Assembly (NCBI RefSeq): GCF_023330685.1
Contig: NZ_CP097128.1
Span: forward strand, 3,224,001 to 3,288,000
DNA from: Conexibacter sp. DBS9H8
GTDB taxonomy: Bacteria; Actinomycetota; Thermoleophilia; Solirubrobacterales; Solirubrobacteraceae
Reading direction: 5' to 3'
DNA length: 64,000 nucleotides
This document shows positions 46,224 to 62,192 of the stretch, one piece after another. Every line of letters begins with the position of its first letter. Position 1 is the stretch's first letter. A model generated the notes under the pieces. That model was not told where the DNA came from. It searched no databases and worked only from the letters and a program-made list of their open reading frames with translations. Both the position numbers and the translations under genes were made by a program.

Positions 46224-46511
46224 TCAGCCTCCCGTGATCGCTGGGACGACGTCAACGCGGTCACTCGGCGCCAGCGCGGTCGCCGCCTCCGCCCGCTCGC
46301 CGTTGACGTAGATGTTGATGTGGCGGCGAACCCGCCCCTGCTCGTCAAGGATCCACCCGCGCAGCGGCGGGTGGGTGCGCTCGAGCGCGGACAGCCCCTC
46401 ACGCACGGTCCCGGCCGCGAGCGCGTGCTCGGCCTGATCGCCGGCCAGGCGACGGATCGGCCCTCGAACGCAGATGACAGCCACCGTCGCCCATTGTCCC
46501 CCCTCCGGCAA
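46224..46511 (-). CDS. MoaD/ThiS-like ubiquitin-fold protein
   Basis: A 95-residue beta-grasp protein ending DRVDVVPAITGG. The terminal Gly-Gly is the site of adenylation and thiocarboxylation in MoaD and ThiS sulfur carriers. VRRHINIYVNGERAEA is the central strand-turn motif of MoaD. It starts at TTG 46511 or at an internal GTG (the fold begins ATVAVICVRG). It is the first gene of a three-gene run with a propeller protein and an amidotransferase. No activating ThiF/MoeB is nearby, so its partner must be elsewhere. Confidence 0.82.
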   Translation of the reverse strand: MPEGGQWATVAVICVRGPIRRLAGDQAEHALAAGTVREGLSALERTHPPLRGWILDEQGRVRRHINIYVNGERAEAATALAPSDRVDVVPAITGG

Positions 46512-46596
46512 GGGCCCGGCTCCGGTGGGGATTAAGTCCTGTCACAGCGGGGTAGGAGCGGTGAATCATCGGAACGACGTGAGTGAGGTGAGCGTG

Positions 46597-48114
46597 ATGA
46601 CGGCGGTCGAGGCGGAGAAGAACCCTCAGACGATCCGCAGCTCGATCCCGGCCCGGCTGGACCGGCTGGGATGGTCGAGCTTCCACACGCGGATGGTGAT
46701 GGCCCTCGGCGTCGCCTGGATCCTCGACGGCCTCGAGATCACGATCGCCTCGAACCTCGCCGCGGTCTTCACCCAGCACGACACTCTGCACCTGAGCACA
46801 AGCCAGGCGGCGAACATCGCCACCTGGTATCTCATCGGTGAGGTGATCGGCGCGCTCTTCTTCGGCCGTCTCGCCGACACCCTCGGACGCAAACGGCTCT
46901 TCACGATCACCCTCGGCGTCTACCTGATCGGCTCGGGCCTCACCGCCGCCACCCAGGCCGGCGGTGCCTGGGTGGTCTTCCTCTACGCGACCCGGGTGCT
47001 CGCGGGCACCGGCATCGGCGGTGAGTACGCGGCGATCAACTCCGCCATCGACGAGATGATGCCCGCCCGCTACCGGGGACGGATGGACATCGCGATCAAC
47101 GGCACCTACTGGGGCGGGGCGCTGCTCGGGACCGCCGCGACGCTGTTCCTGCTCAACAAGCTCTCCCCCGACCTCGGCTGGCGGATCGCGTTCCTCGTCG
47201 GCCCGGTGCTCAGCCTGGTGATCATCTACGTGCGCAAGAACCTGCCCGAGAGTCCGCGGTGGCTGATCATGCACGGCCGCGCCGCGGAGGCGGAGGCGAA
47301 CATCGCCGCGATCGAGGCGGAGGTCGAGGCCTCCAACGGTCCGCTCGCGCCGCTGCCGGAGGGCGCCGAGATTGAGATCCGCCCGATGGACCGCCTCGGC
47401 TACCTCGCGCTCGTCCGCGTGCTGTTTCAGAACTATCCGGGACGCTCGACCCTCGTCGCCGTCCTGATGGCCACCCAGTCGTTCCTCTACAACGCGATCT
47501 TCTTCACTGACGCGCTCGTCCTATCGGACTTCTTCGGCGTCAAGTCATCCGACACGGCCTACTACTTCTTCGCCTTCGCGGTCGGGAACCTCGTCGGGCC
47601 GCTGACGATCGGACGGCTCTTTGACACCCTCGGCCGTCGCAAGATGATCTCCGGCACCTACCTGCTCTCCGGCGCCCTGCTTGTCATCTCCGCGATCCTG
47701 TTCAAGGACCACGACCTCACCGCCACCACGCAGACGATCGCCTGGACGGTGATCTTCTTCTTCGCCTCCGCCGGCGCCAGCGCCGCCTACCTCACCGCCT
47801 CGGAGATCTTCCCGCTCGAGGTGCGCTCCCAGGCGATCGCCGTGTTCTTCGCGATCGCCCAGCTGTTCGGGTCCTTCGGCACCCACCTGTACGGGTCGCT
47901 GATCGGCAACGGCCCGCACTACAACCCCAACCACCTGTTCTGGGGCTACATCCTCGGCGCGGGCCTGATGATCCTCGGCGGAGTCATCGCCGCGGTGCTC
48001 GCCGTCGACGCCGAAGGGCGGTCCCTCGAGGACATCGCCGCCCCGCTGTCCATGGTCCGCCAGAAGCTGACCGCGCCGGCGATCCCGTCGCGCAGCCCCC
48101 GGCCGGCCATCTGA
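46597..48114 (+). CDS. MFS transporter, sugar-porter type
   Basis: A 505-residue, twelve-helix permease. From the ATG at 46597, which has GAGG 8 nt upstream, it carries the loop 2-3 signature GRLADTLGRKRLF, RVLAGTGIGGEYAAI, the PESPRWLIMHGR block after TM6 and the second-half motif GRLFDTLGRRKMI, all of the sugar-porter subfamily. The cargo could be a sugar, aromatic acid or other organic solute. It faces rpoC and ends 13 nt before a bidirectional terminator. Confidence 0.92.
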   Translation: MTAVEAEKNPQTIRSSIPARLDRLGWSSFHTRMVMALGVAWILDGLEITIASNLAAVFTQHDTLHLSTSQAANIATWYLIGEVIGALFFGRLADTLGRKRLFTITLGVYLIGSGLTAATQAGGAWVVFLYATRVLAGTGIGGEYAAINSAIDEMMPARYRGRMDIAINGTYWGGALLGTAATLFLLNKLSPDLGWRIAFLVGPVLSLVIIYVRKNLPESPRWLIMHGRAAEAEANIAAIEAEVEASNGPLAPLPEGAEIEIRPMDRLGYLALVRVLFQNYPGRSTLVAVLMATQSFLYNAIFFTDALVLSDFFGVKSSDTAYYFFAFAVGNLVGPLTIGRLFDTLGRRKMISGTYLLSGALLVISAILFKDHDLTATTQTIAWTVIFFFASAGASAAYLTASEIFPLEVRSQAIAVFFAIAQLFGSFGTHLYGSLIGNGPHYNPNHLFWGYILGAGLMILGGVIAAVLAVDAEGRSLEDIAAPLSMVRQKLTAPAIPSRSPRPAI

Positions 48115-48127
48115 CGGGCCGCGGGGT

Positions 48128-48159
48128 CCGGGGTGGTGGCCAGCGGGCCACCACCCCGG
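48128..48159. terminator. Bidirectional terminator between MFS gene and rpoC
   Basis: A perfect 14-bp inverted repeat (48128-48141 / 48146-48159) with an AGCG loop fills the 53-bp gap between the convergent MFS gene and rpoC. It is strong enough to stop both transcripts, though without a T-tract. Confidence 0.88.
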
Positions 48160-48167
48160 CAGACACG

Positions 48168-52310
<4,143 letters not shown>

Positions 52311-52332
52311 GGTTTTCGTGTTCTCCTTCGAC

Positions 52333-55968
<3,636 letters not shown>

Positions 55969-56314
55969 GGCGGCGACTCCTCAGGCTGAGGGGAGACAGG
56001 GTCTCCGCGCAGGGCGTCGTGCTCGGGGGAGTGGGATCGGTTTGAGGATCCCGCCGAGCGTGACACGAGGCGCGGACACACGACGATAGCACAGGGCACC
56101 TGTCGGCTGGCACGGACCAGCGGCATGCCCCGTGAAGGGTACGTCCAGCTCTCACGGACCCCGCCCGGGGTGACCGCGTATGTGGCGCGGTCCCCGCTGA
56201 AGGGCGGCTACGACTATCGGCTGACGTCACGCAGTGTATGCGCTGGGCCTGTCGAAGGCAACCGCGGGATAGGGTTCTCGGCTCCCCGCCCATTCCCGCC
56301 CCAAGAGGCCACTC
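55969..56314. other. Intergenic spacer upstream of rpoB
   Basis: This 346-nt gap separates the divergent rpoB and haloalkane dehalogenase genes. I see the rpoB promoter candidate listed separately, a long rpoB leader of about 260 nt, and no open frame that looks like a gene. Confidence 0.6.
56233..56261 (-). promoter_or_regulatory. Candidate sigma-70-type promoter of rpoB
   Basis: On the minus strand a TTGCCT -35 box (56256-56261) and a TACACT -10 box (56233-56238) are separated by exactly 17 nt. It is about 265 nt upstream of the rpoB ATG, giving a long leader in which control could act. Confidence 0.6.
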
Positions 56315-57229
56315 ATGACGCCCACGGCCCTGCGCACCCCCGAGGCGCGCTTTGCCAACCTGCCCGACTTCCCCTACGCCCCCCACTATGTCGAGGATCT
56401 GCCGGGGTACGAGGGCCTGCGGATGGCCCGTGTCGACGAGGGGCCCTCCACGGGCGCGCCAACCTTCCTGTGCCTGCACGGCCAGCCAACCTGGAGCTAC
56501 CTCTACCGCAAGATGATTCCGGTCTTCGCCGCCGCCGGCGCCCGGGTCGTCGCCCCCGACCTGTTCGGGTTCGGCCGCTCCGACAAACCCCTCGAGGAGC
56601 CGGCCTACACCTTCAGCTTCCACCGTGACAGCCTGCTCGCGCTCATCCGCCACCTCGACCTCCGGGACGTCACACTCGTCGTACAGGACTGGGGCGGGGT
56701 CCTCGGCCTCACCCTCCCGGTCGAGCCCGACATCGCCCCGCGGATCAGCCGCCTGCTCGTGATGAACACCGGCCTCGCCGTCGGCGTCCCCATCAGCGAG
56801 GGCTTCGAGGCCTGGCGGGCCTACAACGCCGGCCAGGACGATCTCGCCGTCGGGACCCTGCTCGCCCGCTCAGAGCCCTCTCTGTCTGCCGCCGAGGCGG
56901 CCGCCTACGACGCGCCGTTCCCCGACCGCTCCTACAAGGCAGGGGTGCGTCGCTTTCCCGAGCTGGTGATGACCCGCCCGGACATGGACGGGGTCGACGT
57001 GAGCCGCGCGGCCGCCCGCTTCTGGAACAAGGAATGGCATGGGCCGACGTTCATGGCGATCGGCCTGCGCGACCCGGTGCTCGGCGCCCCGGTGATGCAC
57101 CGGCTCGCCGCCCTCATCAACGGCTGCCCGGAGCCGCTGGTGCTCGAACAGGCCGGCCACTTCACCCAGGAGCACGGCGAGAGAATCGCGATCGCGGCGC
57201 TCGCCGCGTTCTCGGCCGCGGCGAGCTGA
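56315..57229 (+). CDS. Haloalkane dehalogenase (alpha/beta hydrolase, HLD-I type)
   Basis: A 304-residue alpha/beta-hydrolase. The nucleophile is Asp125 in VVQDWGG with the halide-binding Trp126 beside it; the oxyanion block HGQPTW is at 55-60, the acid Asp253 is in IGLRDPVLG and the base His282 in QAGHFTQEHGE. These positions match DhlA-type enzymes (subfamily I), which hydrolyse carbon-halogen bonds. It is monocistronic, starts 346 bp from the divergent rpoB and ends at a bidirectional terminator. The true substrate may be a natural halogenated compound. Confidence 0.92.
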   Translation: MTPTALRTPEARFANLPDFPYAPHYVEDLPGYEGLRMARVDEGPSTGAPTFLCLHGQPTWSYLYRKMIPVFAAAGARVVAPDLFGFGRSDKPLEEPAYTFSFHRDSLLALIRHLDLRDVTLVVQDWGGVLGLTLPVEPDIAPRISRLLVMNTGLAVGVPISEGFEAWRAYNAGQDDLAVGTLLARSEPSLSAAEAAAYDAPFPDRSYKAGVRRFPELVMTRPDMDGVDVSRAAARFWNKEWHGPTFMAIGLRDPVLGAPVMHRLAALINGCPEPLVLEQAGHFTQEHGERIAIAALAAFSAAAS

Positions 57230-57252
57230 CCCGCCAACCCTCGGTCAGCTCC

Positions 57253-57274
57253 GCCCGGGGGGCTCCCCCCGGGC
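57253..57274. terminator. Bidirectional terminator between dehalogenase and cupin genes
   Basis: A GC-only perfect inverted repeat of ten bases per arm (57253-57262 / 57265-57274) lies in the 51-bp gap between the convergent dehalogenase and cupin genes. Confidence 0.75.
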
Positions 57275-57280
57275 TCGCCG

Positions 57281-57709
57281 TCAGCGATGCTGGGCGGCTG
57301 AGGGCGAAGCCTCCCAGAACGCGTCGAGCTTGACCGCATCCGGGTTCCCGCGCTTGCGCGAGACCGCCCACATCTCCACCGGCTCGTCTCCCTCGTTGCG
57401 GTGCGAGCGCGGGGTGTGGGCGCCGACGCGAACCGCTGCGGGCGCGCTGACGTGGCGGATCTCCTCACCGAAGCGCATCGTCAGGGTCCCGCGGGTGACC
57501 AGGTAGAGCTCCTCGATCTCCTCGTGGTAGTGGCCGGTGCCCTGCTCGAAGTCGGAGTGGGCGGGAACCCGGATGCAGGTGAGCGCGAGCTGCTCGGCGC
57601 CGAGCAGCTCGGTGAGGGGACGGAACTCGCCGGGAACGTCACTGTCGGCGTAGTGGTCGGCGGCGGCGTCGGGTGAGACGACGGTGTAGTCGGCGAGGTG
57701 AGAGCTCAT
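57281..57709 (-). CDS. Cupin-domain protein
   Basis: The ATG at 57709 (MSSHLADYTVVSPDAAADH) gives 142 residues. Cupin motif 1 is seen as GTGHYHEEIEELYLVTRG and motif 2 as VRVGAHTPRSHRNEG, with the His/Glu metal ligands. It is a small single-domain cupin of unknown substrate. Upstream on the same strand lies the Ser/Thr-rich secreted protein gene. It converges with the dehalogenase and shares its terminator. Confidence 0.85.
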   Translation of the reverse strand: MSSHLADYTVVSPDAAADHYADSDVPGEFRPLTELLGAEQLALTCIRVPAHSDFEQGTGHYHEEIEELYLVTRGTLTMRFGEEIRHVSAPAAVRVGAHTPRSHRNEGDEPVEMWAVSRKRGNPDAVKLDAFWEASPSAAQHR

Positions 57710-57834
57710 GGTCGAGAACCTACCCGCTCCGGCGCTCTGGCCCAACGCGGCCTGAGCGCACGGCGGTCTGAGCGGGCGACCGGGCCCGCTCAGACCGTGT
57801 TCACGCGCCGCGGTGCGAAGCGATGGGCCCAGCG

Positions 57835-58983
57835 TTAAAGCAGCCCGCCCAAGCCCCCGGTGCTGCTGCCGCCACCGAACAGGCTCCCGAGGACACCAGA
57901 GAGACCCCCGCCGCCGGCCGGGCTGCCGCTGCCACTGCCGAGGCCCGTCAGCGAGGTGACCGGGGAGGTTGCGGTGCTTGTGCCCGTCGTGGCGGTCGTG
58001 CCCGTCGTGCTCGACGAGCCGGTGGGGCTGATCCCGCTGCCGATTCCGCTGAGGGTGTTGGAGATCCCGCCGAGCAGGCCCGACAGCCAGTTGGTCAGCT
58101 CGGTGAGCTGCTGGGTGATCGGGGCGCCGAGCTGGCCGGCGACCGTGTTGGTGACGCTCTGCAGCGTCGAGCTCGTCGAGGTGTACTCAGACTGCAGCTG
58201 GCCCAACAGCTGGGTGGCGGACGCCTGGTCGGCGCCAGGCAGGTCGGGGATGAGCGCCTCGAGCTGGGTGATCTGCTGGTCGACGGCGCCGCTCGTCGTG
58301 CTGAGAGCCCCGCCGAGCACCGACTCGAGCTGGGTGGTGAGCCCGCCGCTGGTGAGCAGCCCGGAGATCTGGGAGAGATCACCGGCGGCCTGGTTGAGCA
58401 GGGTCGCGATGCTCCCGAGCGTGTCGGTGCCGGTTGCCGTGGCGGTCGTTGAGGTCGAGCCGGTGCTGGTCGCCGTCGAGGTCGAACCGGACGTGGTGGT
58501 CGAACCGCCCGTTGAGCTGGTCGTGGCGGTGAGGTCCTCCAGGAGGGTCGTGAGAAAGCTCTGTCCGGTGATCGCCGGCTTGATCGCCTGGGCGAGGGCG
58601 AGCTGAGTCGCCCCTGAGGTGTGGCCGATCAGCGAGGTGTAGGTGCTTGCCTCCGTCCCCAGCAGGCCGGCGACCGAGGTGAGCGCAGAGGCAGCGACGA
58701 GGTTCGTGCGCTTGGACAGATCGAGGGCGGTCACGGCGGCCCGATGGGTGTCGGTGGACACGCGCACCATCGCCTGGCGGGCTGCGGCGGCCCGCGCCCG
58801 GGCGTCCCGCCGGACGAGCTTCAGCTCGGCCTTGGCGACCGCCACCTCGTGGATGACGGCGGCCTTGCTCACCGCCGAGCGGCGGGTGGTGTGGGCCTGT
58901 GCAACGCCGGGCAACGCCCCGCTGAGGGCCACCACACCGGTGACAAGTGCCGGTCCACCGGCAGCCAGCTTCGTGCTGATCAT
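57835..58983 (-). CDS. Secreted Ser/Thr/Gly-rich protein
   Basis: A 382-residue protein starting at an ATG 6 nt after AAAGGAG. It has a Sec signal peptide (cleavage after AQA near residue 30) and a helical region rich in Ala/Arg (about 35-95). A long body of STG-rich spacers and leucine-containing helices ([20 protein letters not shown]) ends in a Gly-rich tail GSLFGGGSSTGGLGGLL. There is no anchor or LPXTG motif. It is probably a cell-surface or matrix component. No family was recognised. Confidence 0.75.
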   Translation of the reverse strand: MISTKLAAGGPALVTGVVALSGALPGVAQAHTTRRSAVSKAAVIHEVAVAKAELKLVRRDARARAAAARQAMVRVSTDTHRAAVTALDLSKRTNLVAASALTSVAGLLGTEASTYTSLIGHTSGATQLALAQAIKPAITGQSFLTTLLEDLTATTSSTGGSTTTSGSTSTATSTGSTSTTATATGTDTLGSIATLLNQAAGDLSQISGLLTSGGLTTQLESVLGGALSTTSGAVDQQITQLEALIPDLPGADQASATQLLGQLQSEYTSTSSTLQSVTNTVAGQLGAPITQQLTELTNWLSGLLGGISNTLSGIGSGISPTGSSSTTGTTATTGTSTATSPVTSLTGLGSGSGSPAGGGGLSGVLGSLFGGGSSTGGLGGLL

Positions 58984-59317
58984 GAACGCTCCTTTGGCAA
59001 CTGGGCCGCCTCGACACGAGGCCCCTCGTTGTGCGCCCCCCTCTCACGAGGGGTTTGCCGTTTCTGGTCACGGCCGCACACGATGCACAGCCGGCCGGGT
59101 GGGCGCGGATCGTTCGCGGCCGCGTCGGGCGCCCGTCTCCGTCCGTGAGCTCCCGACAGATCCGCTCGCCGCGTCGCACCCGAGCCGGGGCGTGCGAACG
59201 CGCGCCGGGGACCAGGATGGGGGGCTGCTGTGACCGCCATGCCCGGGGTATCGGCAGCTCATGGGTCATCCGTTGAGTCCAACGGACATTCTCATCTGCG
59301 CCCCGGTGCGGGCGGGG
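58984..59317. other. Intergenic spacer between secreted-protein and MATE genes
   Basis: A 334-nt gap. It contains an 8-bp perfect stem with a 16-nt loop (59022-59029 / 59046-59053) in the leader of the secreted-protein gene. A shorter 6-bp alternative (CCCCTC / GAGGGG) shares one arm with it, so two foldings compete. No gene was seen. Confidence 0.5.
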
Positions 59318-60646
59318 TCATCGCGCCGCCGCGGCCCGCGTCCACCCCGGCCGGGTGAGCCGCCAGCCGGTGAGCAGGGTGCGAGCGCCGATGAAGGCGA
59401 GGATCGCCAGCCAGATCCCTGTGATCCCGCCACCGTCGAGGAACGCGAGCAGCGCGAGCGGCAGGAACACGACCAGGGTGCAGGGAAGCATCGCCCACAT
59501 CAGGTAGCGGGTGTCGCGCGCCCCGATCAAGATGCCGTCGAGCGCGAAGGCGGCCCCGTTGAGTGGTTGCATCAGCGCGCAGATCGGCCAGACCGCGCGG
59601 GCGTCGGCGACGACCCGCGGCGCGCTCGAGAACAGCGGGATGAGCACCGGCTCGAGCGCGAGCAACCCCGCACCGAGGACACCCCTGGCCGCCACCGACC
59701 AGACGATCACCCGTCGCGCGAGGCCCGTCGCCTCCGCGGTGGCGCCCGCCGTGAGCGCGTGACTGATGAGCACCTGGGCGGCGATCGCGAGCGCGTCGAG
59801 GATGAGCGCGAGCGCGTTCCAGATGCCGAAGACGATCTGATGGGCGGCGAGGGCGGCGCTGCCGATCCGCGCGAGCAGCGCCCCGGCGAGCAGAAAGGAC
59901 GCATACAGGGCGGCGCTGCGGACGAAGATCTCCGCCCCGATCCCGGCGAGGCCGGCGAGCACGTGCCGGCGCGGGGCGACGAGCGAGAATCCGGCCGCCC
60001 GCGCATACCAGGCGGCCGTGAGGATCTGGGTGAGCACCGTCCCGGCCGCCGATCCGGTGATCCCCCACCCGAGCCCGTCGACGAGGGCGAACTCGAGCAG
60101 CGCGTTGAGGAGGTTGGCGAGGACGAGGATCACCAGCGGGGAGCGGAGTCGGGCGATCCCCCGGAAGTAGCCGCTGGCCGCAACCGCCATCAGGTTGAAG
60201 GGCAGCCCGACGCTGGAGATCCGCAGGTAGCGGACTGCCAGCTCGCCGGTCCGGTGTGTCCCGCCGAGTCCCGCGATCACCGGGCCGGCGAGGAGCGCGA
60301 GCAGTGCCGCAAGCAGAACCCCGAGGGCGCCGGCCAGCAACAGCGCCTGGTTGCCCAGCGCACGCGCTCCGGTGATGTCGCCCCGCGCGTAGCGAGCACC
60401 GACGGTCGGGGTCGACCCGTACTCGAGGAAGTTGCACAGCGTCGTGACGGTGGCGATCACCGTTCCGGCCAGCGCGAGGGCCGCGAGCGGCGCGACCCCG
60501 AGATGCCCGACGATCCCCGTGTCCACGAGCACATAGAGCGGCTCGGCGGCCAGCGCCCCGAGGGCGGGAAGGGCGAGGAAGAGGATCCGCCGGTCATCCG
60601 GGTGGGGCCGGTAGCGGCCGAGCAGCGACCAGGCCCTGGGGCGCAC
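59318..60646 (-). CDS. MATE-family multidrug/toxin efflux transporter
   Basis: From the GTG at 60646 the product has 442 residues and twelve hydrophobic segments; the frame is open to 60736, but that part would run through the rplL terminator. It begins LALPALGALAAEPLYVLVDT and carries GHLG...ALALAG, the DinF-like subfamily pattern. It exports drugs or toxic metabolites using a cation gradient. It sits between rplL and rpoB on their strand but behind a terminator, so it is probably a separate insertion. Confidence 0.9.
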   Translation of the reverse strand: MRPRAWSLLGRYRPHPDDRRILFLALPALGALAAEPLYVLVDTGIVGHLGVAPLAALALAGTVIATVTTLCNFLEYGSTPTVGARYARGDITGARALGNQALLLAGALGVLLAALLALLAGPVIAGLGGTHRTGELAVRYLRISSVGLPFNLMAVAASGYFRGIARLRSPLVILVLANLLNALLEFALVDGLGWGITGSAAGTVLTQILTAAWYARAAGFSLVAPRRHVLAGLAGIGAEIFVRSAALYASFLLAGALLARIGSAALAAHQIVFGIWNALALILDALAIAAQVLISHALTAGATAEATGLARRVIVWSVAARGVLGAGLLALEPVLIPLFSSAPRVVADARAVWPICALMQPLNGAAFALDGILIGARDTRYLMWAMLPCTLVVFLPLALLAFLDGGGITGIWLAILAFIGARTLLTGWRLTRPGWTRAAAAR

Positions 60647-60696
60647 CGGCCGGCCCGGCCCATCCGGTCCGCGCGGCACCCGCCCCGAAACGCGCG

Positions 60697-60726
60697 ACGG
60701 CCGCCCCCGAGTCCGGGGACGGCCGT
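60697..60726 (-). terminator. Terminator downstream of rplL
   Basis: On the minus strand a 7-bp outer stem (60697-60703 / 60720-60726), a G-U pair and a 4-bp inner stem (60705-60708 / 60715-60718) form a 12-pair hairpin with a 6-nt loop. A short TTT follows after CGCGCG. It begins 28 nt after the rplL stop. Confidence 0.75.
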
Positions 60727-60754
60727 GACCCAACACAGGTTGGGAGACGCGGAA

Positions 60755-61135
60755 CTACTTGAACTCGACGGTGGCGCCGGCCTCTTCCAGCTCAGCCTTG
60801 AGCTTGCTCGCCTCTTCCTTGTCAATGCCTTCCTTGACCGGCTTGGGGGCCTCATCGACGAGCGCCTTGGCCTCCTTGAGGCCAAGGCCGGTCGCGGCGC
60901 GGACGACCTTGATCACCTGGATCTTCTTGTCGCCGGCGGCGGCGAGGATGACGTCAACGGTGCTCGACTCCTCCTCGGCCTCCTCAGCGGCGCCACCGGC
61001 AGCGGCGGCGGGCGCCGCAGCCGCGACCGCGGTGGCGGAGACCCCGAAGGTCTCCTCGAGGGCCTTGATCCGCTCGGACAGCTCGAGGACGGAGATGCCC
61101 TTGAGCTCCTCGATCCATTCTTCAGTGGTTGCCAT
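60755..61135 (-). CDS. rplL: 50S ribosomal protein L7/L12 (bL12)
   Basis: bL12 forms the flexible stalk that recruits EF-Tu, EF-G and other GTPases. The 126-residue product has the N-terminal dimerisation domain ([20 protein letters not shown]), an Ala/Glu hinge, and the C-terminal factor-binding domain with [19 protein letters not shown] and [20 protein letters not shown]. It lies 14 nt after rplJ and is followed by a terminator, so here the rplJL unit ends before rpoB. Confidence 0.99.
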   Translation of the reverse strand: MATTEEWIEELKGISVLELSERIKALEETFGVSATAVAAAAPAAAAGGAAEEAEEESSTVDVILAAAGDKKIQVIKVVRAATGLGLKEAKALVDEAPKPVKEGIDKEEASKLKAELEEAGATVEFK

Positions 61136-61149
61136 GTGGTTCTCCTTGC

Positions 61150-61827
61150 TTACGCGTCGGGGGTGGTCGCGTCATCCGACGCGTCGGTTTCAGGGGCCGT
61201 CGCCTCAACGTCAGGCTCGGCGGCGGAAGCTTGCGCGGACGCGTCCGCCTCGGCGGCGGGAGCGTCCTCGGTGGTCTCGGGCGCTGCGGCGTCGGGCGCG
61301 CCGGAACCGACGAGACCCTGTTCCTGGATCGCGCCGAGCTGGATGGCGAGACCCTGGATGAGCGCGTTGAGGCCGCGGGCGACCCCGGTGAGCGGAGCGG
61401 CGACCATCCCGACGAGCTGGCCGTAGAGGACCTCGCGGCTCGGCAGCTTGGCGATCGCGTCAACCTGAGCGGCCGTCAGCAGCTCGCCGCCGAGCAGGCC
61501 GCCCTTGCTCGCAAGCGGCCCGCGCAGCACGCGAGCGGTGTCTGCAAGCACCTTCGCGGCGGCGGCGGCGTCACCGCGGACGAACGCCAGGGCGGTCGGA
61601 CCGACGAGAAGCGGCTTGAGCTCGGGCGTCCCGGCCTGGTCGGCCGCGCGCTCGGCGAGCGAGTTCTTGGCCACCCGTAGCGACGCGTCCGCGTCACCGA
61701 GCTTGGTCCGCAGCTCCTTGATCTGAGCCACGGTGATCCCGCGGTAGTCGACGGCGAAGATCGCCTCGGCCCCGCCGATGTCCTCGGCGATCTGATCGAT
61801 CACCGCCGCCTTCTCGTCTCTGTTCAT
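61150..61827 (-). CDS. rplJ: 50S ribosomal protein L10 (uL10) with long acidic tail
   Basis: uL10 anchors the L12 dimers at the stalk base and, in many bacteria, represses its own mRNA. The 225-residue product has the normal core ([41 protein letters not shown] and the C-terminal L12-binding helix [20 protein letters not shown]), but then an extra tail of about 50 Ala/Glu/Asp/Thr residues, absent from the usual roughly 170-residue protein. The leader upstream contains a large hairpin. rplA is not directly upstream as usual. Confidence 0.97.
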   Translation of the reverse strand: MNRDEKAAVIDQIAEDIGGAEAIFAVDYRGITVAQIKELRTKLGDADASLRVAKNSLAERAADQAGTPELKPLLVGPTALAFVRGDAAAAAKVLADTARVLRGPLASKGGLLGGELLTAAQVDAIAKLPSREVLYGQLVGMVAAPLTGVARGLNALIQGLAIQLGAIQEQGLVGSGAPDAAAPETTEDAPAAEADASAQASAAEPDVEATAPETDASDDATTPDA

Positions 61828-62192
61828 CTCGTCGCTTTCTGGTTGGGCCCGCCACGGCGAGCCGACCAGCCACGCTCAGACGAGCCGACGGGACGCTCCA
61901 CCTACCCTGGACTTACGCATGCTCGGCCGGGGGTCTCGGGCGAAAGACTGCGGGGCAGTGTAGCGGGGCGGCGGAGGTCCCAACCCGGCCCGGCAGGCCC
62001 GGCCGGCGCCCGTCTCGAGGACGAGGGGGGACTTTTGCGTCGTGGCGACACAAAAGTCCCCCCTCATTGAGCGCTCGTCGCGCGCGGCTCGTCGCGCGCG
62101 GCAAGTGTCTCGGCCGCGCGAGGCCGGCCCGGACCACCGCCGGAGCGCCTGCGCGCTTCGGTCCGGGTCCGGCCCGGCAGGCCGGAGCCGGA
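61828..62192. other. rplJL leader and spacer
   Basis: This 365-nt spacer separates rplJ from the DoxX-like gene. It holds the strong palindrome at 62023-62065 and two direct copies of GCTCGTCGCGCGCGG at about 62072-62101. In other bacteria the L10-L12 complex binds a leader of this kind. No gene was seen. Confidence 0.6.
62023..62065. repeat. 43-nt near-perfect palindrome in the rplJL leader
   Basis: A perfect 15-bp stem (62023-62037 / 62051-62065, arm GAGGGGGGACTTTTG) encloses a second stem of four bases (GTCG/CGAC) closed by a 3-nt loop; only one pair mismatches between them. No T-tract follows on either strand, so it is not a simple terminator. It may be an L10-binding leader structure or a copy of a dispersed palindromic repeat. 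Confidence 0.85.

Noticed and set aside
58984..59291. Short frames in the spacer before the secreted-protein gene
   Set aside because: Products are Arg/Pro-rich, in all frames alike, with no ribosome-binding site.
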